DNA from: Plakobranchus ocellatus
Taxonomy: Eukaryota; Mollusca; Gastropoda; Plakobranchidae
Direction of reading: 5' to 3'
Length of the DNA stretch: 36,487 nt
Assembly (NCBI GenBank): GCA_019648995.1
Contig: BLXT01003739.1
Span: 546,755-583,241 of the forward strand
In this document: one piece after another, positions 21,901 through 27,808 of the stretch
Layout: the number at the start of each line of letters is the position of its first letter
Position numbering within the stretch: the stretch's first letter is position 1
The notes under the pieces: generated by a model
Told to the model about the DNA's origin: nothing
What the model saw: only the letters and a program-made list of their open reading frames with translations
The model's database searches: none
Made by a program: the position numbers and the translations under genes

Positions 21901-24900
21901 GCGAGGAGACTGTCAACGACCTCAAGCATGGTGATGAACGTAGACAGCTGGAGGAGGCAGCTTTAACGTATTCCTCCATCTTCAGCAAGTGCCCTGGTAC
22001 AGTGTCTACAGAAGAAAATTGCATCGAGCTGACGTCATCAATTCCTGTGCGACAACGCCCGTACCTAGTGCCTTACGCGATGAGGCAAACTCTACGCGAC
22101 GAACTCAGAGAGATGGAAGACCTGGGAGTCATCAGGAAGATTTCTTCCCCTTACGCTTCTCTTGTGCTAGTCAAGAAGAAGGATGGTACGAATCGTGTGT
22201 GCATCGACTACACACGGCTGAATAAACTCACCGTTTTCGACCCTCAACCCATGACACCACATTTTCCAGGGTATGGAGAAGGACCAGTAATTCTCAAAGA
22301 TCGACCTGAGTAAAGCCTATTGGCAGATCCCTGTTCGGAAGGAGGACATTCCGAAGACGGCGTTTGTGACAATAGACTGTCACTACGAGTTTCTAAGGAT
22401 GCCATTCGGGATGACGATTTCCGGTGCCATGCTAACTCGTGCAGTGAAGAAGCTGCTGTGTGGAATGGACAACGTGGTCGATTATATTGATGATCTGTTG
22501 ATTCATACGGAGACCTGGGAAGCCCACGTGAAGACACTAAGTGAACTACTAAAACGTCTTCAGGAGGCCAACTTTACTGTAAGGCCAGTTAAATGCTTGC
22601 TTGGATCAAGGACTGTTGACTTCTTAGGACACAGTCTAGGTCGAGGTGCAATTGGTCTCCAGACGAAAATGTTGAGAAGGTTAGGAATGCCCCTACACCC
22701 AAGACAAAGAGGGAGGTTAGGGCGTTTTTAGTACTGTTTGGCTACTACAAAGAGTACCGAATTTTGCCGCGGTTTCTGCGCCTATTTCGGACTTGGTGCG
22801 CAAGGGCCAGCCTAACATCGTGAACTGGAGCGACAGCTAGGAGGGAGCCTACAACTCGTTGAAAGTTGCATTGACGTCCAAACAGGTCCTACAGTTGCCC
22901 GATGTCAACAAAAAGTTCGTCCTCAAAACGTATGCATCTGATCGCGGATTAGGCGCTGCTCTCGTGCAGGAGAATGAGGGTACGCTATTTCCGGTTCTTA
23001 CGCTAGCAAAAAAATGACCGATAGGGAGAGAAAGTATACAGTAACTGAGAGAGAAGCTCTTGTTATTGTTTGGGGAGTGAAGAAGTTTTCACTTTATCTT
23101 TACGGAACTGTGTTTACCCTGCAGACAGATCATAATGCTTTACAATTTTTGAATGCTGCGAAGTTTGATAGTCCTAGAATAATGAGATGGGCTTTAGCTT
23201 TGTAAGTATACAACTTTGATGTCCAATACATTAAGGGTAGTGAAAACATTGGTGCTGATTACCTTAGTAGAATTGAGTAATGTATTGTGATAGACGTTGC
23301 CATATACTTTTCCATTGTTATAGTAATTACTCTTCTTTGATTTTTCTTTGCTTAGCCAGATGTTAAGCTTGAGACTTAGTAGCTTAGTGTACGCTATTTT
23401 AAAGGAAGTATTACTTGCCATGTTTTGAATGTAATGTTAGATTTATATGATGTAATGCTAACTACAGAAAGTCTTCTGTTCTTGCAATGTCTTAGCATCA
23501 TTTTGTTACTTTGCTATGAATTTGTTACTTGGTAAAAATTCTTAAGAGGGGGCGTGTGTAACAAAACTAGACTTAGGGTTTGCTATTGAACGCACGTCAA
23601 CTCGAGAATTCTAGAAAGACCCAGTTAAGGGAAGTTTATTAATGCAAAGCTAACGAAAATTCATTACGTAAACGAACGTGACTCATGTTCTATTTTTAGC
23701 CCAAGGATTTCCAGTATATCTTCTCGAAGAATGTCTTTGTTTCGATTTTAGGATTATGATAGAACGTTTTAGATCTATATTTTCGAACATTCTACGCTTG
23801 CATTATGGGATAGATTTCCAGAACTTTGTAGAGTTTTCGTTTGGAAAAAGTATAAATACCGGGAGAAGATTGGTGAAAGGTATCACACAGAGTAGGCAGA
23901 GAGTTCACAGAGATCGCAGAGATTGCAGCGAGATCATTGTATAGCGAATACGCAGATTCATAGAGCTAGATCTAGTTTCTTACCGACGGCCTATGTGAAT
24001 ATTGTTTGATTTGATTTCCTGCTGTTGAGTTAAATAAACGCAGTTTTTCGTTTTTTTGCATTGTTCAGACAATCTCCATTAATTTCAGCTAGATCTATAT
24101 AGATCTAAAGAACTCAACGTCTCACATCAGAGGTATTATCTACCATTTATTTCTGGTGTTTGTGATACCTGGTTTAGGGTAAAATGTAAAGCCTGAGATC
24201 AGGTCGTAGTGTGCGGATTGTAGGCAAAAAACCAAACCGCATTTTTATTCATGTGATTATTCTTTATTTCTTTAAAACAAAAAAAGTAACCAATCAGATA
24301 AAGTGTTGTCCTGAATTTTGAGAGTGAAGGAACTAAAGCAAGTCAATCACAAGACAGTGGCTATAGATACTTTTTCTTAGTTTTTTTAGGCTCTGAAATT
24401 TAACATTGTTACTTAATTGTGTGCACGCTTTTGAAATACACATCTAGGAGGGACTTGGGAAGTGTGTGTGTGTGGGGGGGGGGGGGGNNNNNNNNNNNNN
24501 NNNNNNGGGGGGGGGGGGGAGAGACATGGGAAGGGCGATTGGTCGATCGGTTTTACATTTTTGAGAAACTTTGTTTTTTCATCTCAGGAATGAAGAACAT
24601 TTAGAATACCAAATAAAATTCGTCAATAAATGTAAAGAGTTTACATGTGTGCCGGAATTCAACGTTTTAAAAAAAATTAAATGGGACGCACTGTTTAAAT
24701 TGATGAATTTCAATATTACACCCCAATATAATTTGATGCAATTGGAATATACATTTGAGCCTTTTTTTTCTCTAAGAGATTGGCAATAATGAGCTCAATC
24801 ATCATACTCATGACTCGATACAATCCAAAAAGGACTTATACTGATTCATGTTGATTTGCCCAGGATGCCGCACAAGTAAAAATAATACTTACGTGAAGCG

Positions 24901-27808
24901 TAGAAGTCTATATCAGAGCAAACAACGTTGGCTTGGCGACATCTTTGAGGGTAGAGAGGTTTTTTCACTACCAAACAATGTAGGGTGTTTCTTCTACCAA
25001 TCGTTTGGTTCACTGCTATTTGTAAAGTGGACACAACGTGCCTCCAACATGTATTACCATCAAAAGCAAAATCTGAAATGAATATAGTTTAAGTTGTTGG
25101 CATTTTATATGGTCCATAATTAGTACTGTCGTCATGCGTGAGAAGATGTGTATAATGCACGTGCATCAAAGTAAAATACATACTAGAATATTATTCCAGG
25201 TGTAGATCTAGATCACTCTCACAATTTAGTATCCTTTAGAAAATTGAATGACTGTATAAAAAGATGCAGCAAATGAGACAAGATCTTCAACAGGGTGTCA
25301 GGTTTTCGACGTGAATACTCTTGTAGATTTTGTGCAATTATTTACCTATCCAAACTGTTTTCAAGCCCATCTCTTTAGTGAAACACTCATTGCGTCAGAA
25401 AAATTAGTAGGACCGAGTGATGAGATGGAGCTTGTATGCAAGAAGTGTAGATCTACATCGGGTCTGCAGAAAAAAGGACAATTTCAACCTTCAGTTTCTT
25501 TTCTCACTCTATAGCATTGGTTGGAAAACGTTTCTTGGCATGCATGAGCTTCCTAAAATCTGTGCCACTTGTGAGAAATTTAGTTATTCAGTTTATAAGT
25601 GGGGAAGTCTTCAGGCTGCTAAAGAAGTTGCCAACGAAAACATGTCAAAAGCTGAGGCTGAAATCAAAAGTTAGCCAGGTTGCGACGGTGTTATGGCATC
25701 GGGTAATGGAATTCGGCAGCGAAGAGGGTTCGGTATCAAAAGTGAAATGGCAAAATGTCTTTCTGTGTATGCTGACCTGCCAGCTTAAGTTTAAGATGAA
25801 TAAACTTTTAGCAATCACTGTAACAGTATTAATACAGTTAAAAAAGAGAAGTGGTGAAGAATTGACATTAAATGGAAAGAGAAATATTTACAGAACTGTT
25901 AAAACAATCATGAGGGAGGAGTGAGGCAACTAGAATCAGAGCGAATGTTAAGTATTTTTATGAGATCAAAAGACGGGTATGAACAGAAGTACTCTGGTTA
26001 TCTTGAAGATGGAAACTCCAAAAGTGTCAAGCTGATTTTGAAAACAGAGAGATTGTAAATTATACGGGCACTTTGAAAAGAGAATAGATGAAAGATTGAT
26101 TTATAAAATTAAAGACTCCAATTTAAAGAAAATCGAAAAAAAATTCAAAGGAATATGCTTACAAGTGCAGCAATAAAGAGAATCTAAGGATATTATGGCG
26201 CGACAAACTTTGTATTAGATGCAATCAAACCTGTGGTTGAAGATTTGTAAAAGGGCAGTTTATAGATAGAATTCCTCCATGGTAGACACACAATTATAAC
26301 GAAGCTTTTCATCACCTAATATTGGAAAGATGCCCCAAACTCACTTTTGTAAGAAAAGATAGGTATAAACTGAAGTTTATGACGCATCGATAGTTTTTAA
26401 CAGTGGAAAAAGCGAGAGGAAAGAGAGTAGAAAGCGCAGTTTGGATATTCCAGGATGTCGCGTCGATTAGGAACAAATAAAGGCTCATCAAAAGAAATAT
26501 AAGAGAAAAAAATCTGGTAGAATTAAAAAAAAAAAACTCCATAAGGTATCAGACATCTTGGAGAAGATTAGTGTATACAAAAGGATCCTATGGTATTCTT
26601 TCCCTTTTTTTTCTTTTTTACTCTTTCATCTTTGTCTTCTCAAAGTCTGCTTTGTGAATTTACTTCCACGATTGTAAAGAAATCTTGAAAACTTAAAGAG
26701 TTATGAAACTATATATAACTTTTCACACTTCTGCCATGATTCCTTAGATGTGAAACAGGTCCTAATGTGTAATTCCCCGCTATTTTTACAGAAAACTGGC
26801 ATTTTGCATATGTTACCCTGTTATTTTAATTTAGGTTTTTGCGATACAAAATAAATTGCATTTTTTTCAATTAAAAATTCATAGGACGTAAATAACATTT
26901 GGTGTATTTGTAATTCTGTTTCCAGCTCAGTATTCTTTGAGATAGCTGTGTATGCTGATTTTTCAAATTTTTTTTTGTCCTAAATTGTGCAAAAATATTA
27001 ATTTTTTCCATAATTAAGAAAAATTTAATTAAGCATCTTTGTAATATATTTTCTTATTCAGCACCTTTCTGCCCAGTGGAATAGCTTAAATCATGGATTT
27101 TTTTTTTCGTGTTTCTTTATTGGGGTTTATATTAAAAGATTAATTCAATTTCGGAATCGGCCAGGCTTATGATAATCTAGAGTCTTCGAAGGTGTGAAAA
27201 CAAGTTGCTAGATCGAAATCTAGAGACCAGATAAGCTTAAGGTGCCACTAGAAACTTTCAGAAATGTTTGAAGGGGGGGATAAATGAGAGTATTGGGTTG
27301 AACAGTTTTCTTAGCTTGCCGTGTTTACAAAAGACGGTAACTTTTAATCTTTTCTGGCATTAATTGTTTGCATAATATTGACCACATTAGCTTGGTATAG
27401 CATAAATAGTATTTCCTAGAAGCTGCAGGCTGTGGGTATAAAAGATGGTTGAGAGAGCGCTCAGACTTAGACCGCCGGTGTTCTGAAATCGTTATCAATT
27501 TTCGTTCAATCTTCGGCAAGACTTGAGGTTATTTCTGTTCTTTAGTTTATATTCAAAAGGACTGTCACATGTTAAGTTAAACCTACGACTAGCACAAAGC
27601 CAATCGAGATAGAGATTCTTACCTACTGTGGTGTGTACGCGTGGATCATTAGGTGGAATGGAATAGCTACTTGCACCACCGGAAAGTTCCCAAGCCACCG
27701 TGAAGGACCGATCAGCGAATACGGAACAGTTTGCTTGCAGATAGTGGCCGAAAAATACTGTTCTGTTTGCTTTAAAGTCATATCGGATCTCCAGATTGTG
27801 TATTCTAG
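8825..27808 (-). CDS. Multi-exon Ig-domain transmembrane receptor (seven exons, 5' end outside window)
   Basis: Seven minus-strand exons (27808-27623, 25072-24893, 16597-16406, 14989-14831, 14099-13896, 9568-9410, 8956-8825) splice in one frame to about 390 residues. All are phase 1-1. Six donors are GT with good context; the one at 13895 would be GC. The product has three Ig-like domains, each made by two exons, then a short stalk and one membrane span, so it is a type I surface protein. Each domain has the B-strand Cys and F-strand Cys, a Trp in strand C, and an extra Cys before strand E. There are many N-glycosylation sequons (for example NIS, NLS, NIT, NAS, NRT, NQT). No signal peptide exon is seen; it should lie right of 27.8 kb. 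I cannot assign a named family. Adhesion or immune recognition is inference from architecture. Confidence 0.75.
8957..9409 (-). other. Intron between Ig-C second half and TM exon
   Basis: A 453-base AT-rich intron with donor GTTAGT at 9409 and acceptor TTTTTTCCTCGTCAG at 8957. Nothing else was seen in it. Confidence 0.65.
9410..9568 (-). CDS. Exon: Ig domain C, second half
   Basis: The acceptor CTGACCCTTCAG ends at 9569; the donor is GTGTCAG|GTTAGT. The 159-base exon has exactly the same length as the Ig-B second-half exon. It encodes strands E to G: an early Cys (SNCGTK), the alternating core SILTLMV, then KRLACLSY with the F-strand Cys, and a final strand SELFVVS. NKS and NRT are potential glycosylation sites. 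Confidence 0.75.
9569..9860. other. Intron sequence, nothing recognised
   Basis: AT-rich intronic sequence left of the TA microsatellite. A short run of CTATCTATCTATC lies at about 9818-9836. Confidence 0.5.
9870..9912. repeat. (TA)n microsatellite
   Basis: TA dinucleotide run, then ATTATATATATT. Tyr-Ile peptides read from it are artefacts. Confidence 0.95.
10018..10195. repeat. Short tandem repeat, about three copies of 57-68 bp
   Basis: Copies of CCCACAAAAGCATTGGCCTC followed by ACAATAAACATAAT start near 10024, 10082 and 10150. Related single copies occur near 11306 (CCCCACAAATGGATGG) and, in the opposite orientation, near 12170. This is a small dispersed family. Confidence 0.7.
10224..10252. 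repeat. (GT)n microsatellite
   Basis: Uninterrupted GT run. A shorter GTGTGTGTGTG tract follows near 10432-10442. Confidence 0.95.
10525..10693 (-). mobile_element. tRNA-derived SINE, minus strand
   Basis: On the minus strand a pol III A-box-like TAGTGGTTAGCGAG (10678-10665) is followed about 35 bases later by a B box GGGTTCGAGTC (10630-10620). After it come an unrelated body (GCGCCTAAAAGCTTTAGACC) and a CCTTCCTTCC-like tail near 10550-10535. This arrangement is that of a tRNA-related SINE. A second, diverged head of the same type lies at 17950-18040. A plus-strand peptide with RRWRDSNPRQEG is the usual false ORF read through such a B box. Confidence 0.75.
10700..12600. other. AT-rich intron sequence with homopolymer tracts
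   Basis: Mostly unique sequence with A and T runs (10831-10851, 11778-11860), a small GA run at 12218-12242 and a GC-richer island at about 11930-11995. No Ig half-exon with acceptor and donor was found on the minus strand. It would be the left part of the intron that splits Ig domain C. Confidence 0.5.
12600..13668. repeat. 70 bp satellite with CCACGTGG palindromes, about 16 copies
   Basis: The unit reads ATTCTATAGTGTAGAGTCAG, then TGACACCACGTGGCCACG, then TGGTTTGGTACTCTATTTAT. GTGTAG anchors lie at 12618, 12688 and 12758 (period 70); a 66-base variant lacks TTTA. Most units hold the perfect 16 bp palindrome CCACGTGGCCACGTGG or a one-base variant of it. The last copy is truncated near 13668. 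An assembly gap lies inside. Confidence 0.95.
12870..12902. other. Assembly gap (33 N) in the 70 bp satellite
   Basis: A run of N splits a repeat unit. Anchors on either side are 131 bases apart, a little less than two units, so the gap size is roughly right or slightly short. Confidence 0.99.
13669..13895. other. Intron sequence after the satellite, nothing recognised
   Basis: AT-rich sequence between the satellite end and the end of the Ig-C first-half exon. Confidence 0.5.
13896..14099 (-). CDS. Exon: Ig domain C, first half
   Basis: The acceptor TCTTCTTCAAACCAG ends at 14100. The frame reads KPSLKVYYHEPP, NEELVAYCVAC with the B-strand Cys, NTLTWRLL with the Trp, then NASDEP and GSLTLQEKNTK. 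It stays open to a stop at 13862-13864. No GT donor in the right phase exists before that stop. AAAG|GCAATC gives a GC donor at 13895 in phase 1, making a 204-base symmetric exon that joins the next exon as a Val codon. The donor is the weakest point of the gene model; the domain itself is clear. Confidence 0.68.
14100..14830. other. Intron between Ig-B and Ig-C, nothing recognised
   Basis: 731 bases between the donor GTGAGT at 14830 and the acceptor at 14100. No repeat or open frame with protein-like content was seen. Confidence 0.55.
14831..14989 (-). CDS. Exon: Ig domain B, second half
   Basis: The acceptor TTTGATTCTTTCATCAG ends at 14990; the donor is ATCGTGG|GTGAGT, a near-consensus site. 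The 159-base exon encodes an early Cys (RKCLNMM), the E-strand pattern SALRLDV, QDIACEAY with the F-strand Cys, a glycosylation sequon NIT and a last strand PPFTIV. It joins the first half of domain B through a Val codon and the next domain through a Glu codon. Confidence 0.8.
14990..15190. other. Intron edge, nothing recognised
   Basis: Short AT-rich part of the intron splitting Ig-B, before the AGC-rich repeat begins. Confidence 0.5.
15191..16370. repeat. AGC/AAG-rich degenerate minisatellite in the Ig-B intron
   Basis: Between about 15390 and 15680 the unit is about 50 bases (GGAGACTAGTAGCAGCAGTA plus AGCAGCAGCACAAG text) in five or six copies. From about 15840 to 16370 it changes to AGGAGTATAAG, GAAGAAGCAGTA and GGCAAGAGAGGCAGCATGTG motifs, repeated near 16015 and 16235. 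It fills nearly the whole 1.4 kb intron. The Leu-rich antisense frame that continues the Ig-B exon past 16406 is intron read-through into this repeat. Confidence 0.85.
16406..16597 (-). CDS. Exon: Ig domain B, first half
   Basis: The acceptor is a strong pyrimidine tract ending CATTCCGCTAG at 16598; the donor is CAGCAGCG|GTGAGA at 16405. The 192-base exon encodes DTRKPNISIEF, VDFKCSAC with the B-strand Cys, GNLSWIII with the Trp, and IPLTDPRVTFSSG. The DPRV motif is shared with domain A (IPPNDPRV). An upstream Met with hydrophobic residues (MVFVLIVCLPLIPLV) could look like a signal peptide, but it coincides with the acceptor pyrimidine tract, so an internal exon is preferred. If it were instead a start, the protein would have only two Ig domains. 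Confidence 0.8.
16598..17534. other. Intron sequence, nothing recognised
   Basis: AT-rich sequence right of the Ig-B exon. It has several TAGATCT-like words and T runs, but no open frame or exon candidate. Confidence 0.5.
17535..17815. repeat. Degenerate tandem repeat, about four copies of 63-78 bp
   Basis: Copies begin CCATCTCACAACTGATCC, CCATGTCACAAATGATTC, GTTACAAGTCATTCGG and CCATGTCGCAAGTGATTCGG. They share GATTA.CCAACTAGATCT and ATCTCC.ATACCCT blocks. The copies are well diverged. Confidence 0.6.
17950..18040 (+). mobile_element. tRNA-derived SINE, 5' part, split by the Gmr1-like insertion
   Basis: GGATTAGCGAATCCGTCATG, then AGATTCGCACGGA, then GTCGTGGGTCCAGGTTCGAG ACC align with the head of the SINE at 10525-10693 (GGTTAGCGAGTCCG, GAGATCTGCAGGGA, GTCGCGGGTTCGAG). 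The B box is GGTTCGAGACC. The copy stops at CCCTGG (18035-18040), where the Gmr1-like LTR begins, and resumes after the target duplication at 24173 (TTTAGGGTAAAATG) for perhaps 60-70 bases. Confidence 0.55.
18036..18040. repeat. Target site duplication CCTGG, left
   Basis: CCTGG directly precedes the 5' LTR and recurs at 24168-24172 directly after the 3' LTR. Confidence 0.85.
18041..18657 (+). repeat. 5' LTR of Gmr1-like element
   Basis: Begins TGTAACCAAAAACTAGAC and ends TGTTTGTGACA. It contains a promoter-like TATAAAT at 18334-18340 and poly(A) signal AATAAA at 18517-18522, both conserved in the other LTR. The primer site after it (starting near TGACGACCTCGACGAG at 18661) could not be matched to a tRNA with confidence. 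Confidence 0.93.
18702..19855 (+). pseudogene. gag: gag of Gmr1-like element, SCAN-like, with internal duplication
   Basis: The start is MATMEEIVKQADLLG at 18726 (or the upstream in-frame ATG at 18702). A charged coiled-coil of QERKEKKEAER-type repeats follows and ends LLQAKIQAG near 19195. A 161-base tandem duplication (18761-18921 repeated from 18922) breaks the frame. The capsid core lies in other frames: KLPNFQ, DIWLTRFERFAEN, LLTGRALDCYGRLS (19261-19440), a stop at 19519, then IVREQFMDACPEDLATSLRE (19627-19686) and ADLFLKARN. The last part is the SCAN-like region. A stop at 19853-19855 separates it from the zinc-knuckle/protease frame. Confidence 0.87.
19856..20464 (+). pseudogene. pol: Zinc knuckle and protease of Gmr1-like element; catalytic Asp lost
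   Basis: A CCHC knuckle remnant reads GSKCKKTGHIARYC. The first Cys is Gly; the others are at 19904, 19919 (His) and 19934. The protease active site reads RNTGCEG at 20216-20236. Aspartic proteases of retroelements need DTG or DSG, so Asp to Asn should abolish activity. The end motif is AICDVIVGN near 20398. The frame is otherwise open from 19856 to the stop at 20462. Gag capsid lies upstream and integrase follows almost at once. Confidence 0.82.
20455..22313 (+). pseudogene. pol: Integrase continuing into N-terminal reverse transcriptase, Gmr1-like
   Basis: HHCC zinc finger: HDSITGAH near 20771 and CRSCDVC near 20876. Catalytic Asp lies in ATDLVGPI (20980-20982). A frameshift near 21040 follows what looks like a short duplication of GGACTACGCCA. 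The second Asp is in SDQGRQF (21165-21167) and Glu in LVERFNATLK (21273-21275), with 35 residues between. A GPY/F-like segment has Gly replaced by Trp (WKWPFDIV near 21633). After a linker of about 100 residues, the same open frame enters reverse transcriptase: IPVRQRPYLVP, EMEDLGVIRK, SPYASLVLVKKKDG and VCIDYTRLN (22040-22225). The frame breaks near 22260. Confidence 0.92.
22314..23280 (+). pseudogene. pol: C-terminal reverse transcriptase and RNase H, Gmr1-like; broken
   Basis: RT palm: FSKIDLSKAYWQIPV (near 22294-22336, in the frame after the break), FLRMPFGM, catalytic YIDD at 22483-22494, and VDFLGH near 22617. The frame is lost near 22680-22731. RNase H follows in pieces: FVLKTYASDRGLGAAL near 22918, where the expected catalytic Asp of TDAS is Tyr; a stop and frameshift near 23010; then RERKYTVTEREAL, TDHNAL near 23128 and GADYLSR near 23250, ending at TAA 23278-23280. 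RNase H closes the polyprotein, so no integrase follows it. Confidence 0.9.
23281..23556 (+). other. 3' non-coding part and polypurine tract of Gmr1-like element
   Basis: AT-rich non-coding sequence ending in the purine tract AAGAGGGGG at 23544-23552, four bases before the 3' LTR. Confidence 0.7.
23557..24167 (+). repeat. 3' LTR of Gmr1-like element
   Basis: 611 bases, TGTAACAAAACTAGAC to TGTTTGTGATA. TATAAAT (from 23851) and AATAAA (24033-24038) are conserved. The final dinucleotide is TA where the 5' LTR has CA. CCTGG follows at 24168-24172. Confidence 0.93.
24173..24470. other. Probable SINE remainder, then AT-rich sequence
   Basis: About 60-70 bases from 24173 would complete the SINE interrupted at 18040. 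The rest is unrecognised AT-rich sequence. Confidence 0.4.
24473..24519. repeat. Poly(G) tract with assembly gap (N 24488-24506)
   Basis: G runs flank 19 N. Sequencing failed in a homopolymer, so the true length is unknown. Gly-rich peptides across it are artefacts. Confidence 0.95.
24520..24892. other. Intron sequence left of Ig-A second half, nothing recognised
   Basis: An open plus-strand frame at 24571-24789 (72 residues, Lys/Phe/Asn-rich) has no recognised motif and is probably chance in AT-rich DNA. Confidence 0.45.
24893..25072 (-). CDS. Exon: Ig domain A, second half
   Basis: The acceptor CATTTCAG ends at 25073; the donor is GCTTCAC|GTAAGT, close to consensus. The 180-base phase 1-1 exon encodes FDGNTCWRHV with the early Cys, STLQIAV, the sequon NQT, RRNTLHCLVV with the F-strand Cys, and a longer end with two more Cys (RCRQANVVCSD). 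The STLQIAV pattern lines up with SALRLDV in domain B and SILTLMV in domain C. It joins the exon at 27808-27623 as an Asp codon. Confidence 0.72.
25300..26545 (+). pseudogene. Mutator-like transposase relic
   Basis: Frames are broken many times, but pieces occur in the order known for the animal Mutator-like transposase family (Pfam 'Mutator' type, the DGTWQKRG family). They are CKKCRS near 25436; LPKICATCEKF with NENMSKAEAEIKS (25550-25673); GNGIRQRRGFGIKSE near 25705, where the family has DGTWQ.RG; NHEG and LEDGNSKSVKLI (25910-26036), where the family has GDGDSK; and YNEAFHHLILERCPKLTF (26295-26348). Both expected catalytic Asp positions are altered. No terminal inverted repeats were identified. 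It lies in the intron splitting Ig domain A. Confidence 0.65.
26546..27622. other. AT-rich intron sequence with a dispersed repeat copy at 27175-27530
   Basis: T-rich sequence up to about 27170. The part at 27175-27530 resembles 1998-2270 in three collinear blocks, including CCAGATAAG and GATGGTTGAGAGA. No exon candidate was seen. Confidence 0.45.
27623..27808 (-). CDS. Exon: Ig domain A, first half
   Basis: The acceptor is ATTCGCACCAG ending at 27809; an alternative at CCTCTTAG ending at 27821 keeps the same phase. The donor is CACAGTAG|GTAAGA at 27622. The 186-base exon encodes NLEIRYDF, YLQANCSVF with the B-strand Cys, FTVAWELSG with the Trp, and IPPNDPRVHTTVG. The DPRV motif matches domain B. 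Sequons NRT and NCS are present. Upstream hydrophobic residues in frame (TTVLLVFAPA) could imitate a signal peptide, so a start near 27842 or 27866 cannot be excluded. Confidence 0.72.
   Translation of the reverse strand, partial: LEYTIWRSDMTLKQTEQYFSATICKQTVPYSLIGPSRWLGNFPVVQVAIPFHLMIHAYTPQ

Larger units (their letters stand above)
18041..24167 (+). mobile_element. Gmr1-like Ty3/gypsy LTR retrotransposon (integrase before RT), defective
   Basis: A 6127-base element with LTRs of 617 and 611 bases and 5 bp target duplications CCTGG. The order is gag, protease, integrase, reverse transcriptase, RNase H. Most Ty3/gypsy elements have integrase last; integrase-first order is the known hallmark of Gmr1-like elements. 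The Gag matches the SCAN-like Gag also known for that group. The integrase end and RT start lie in one uninterrupted frame (21045-22313), so the order is not an assembly artefact. LTRs differ by roughly 5-6% plus small indels (by-eye count), so this copy is older than the CsRn1-like one. It lies in the intron between Ig domains A and B, on the opposite strand. Confidence 0.93.
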
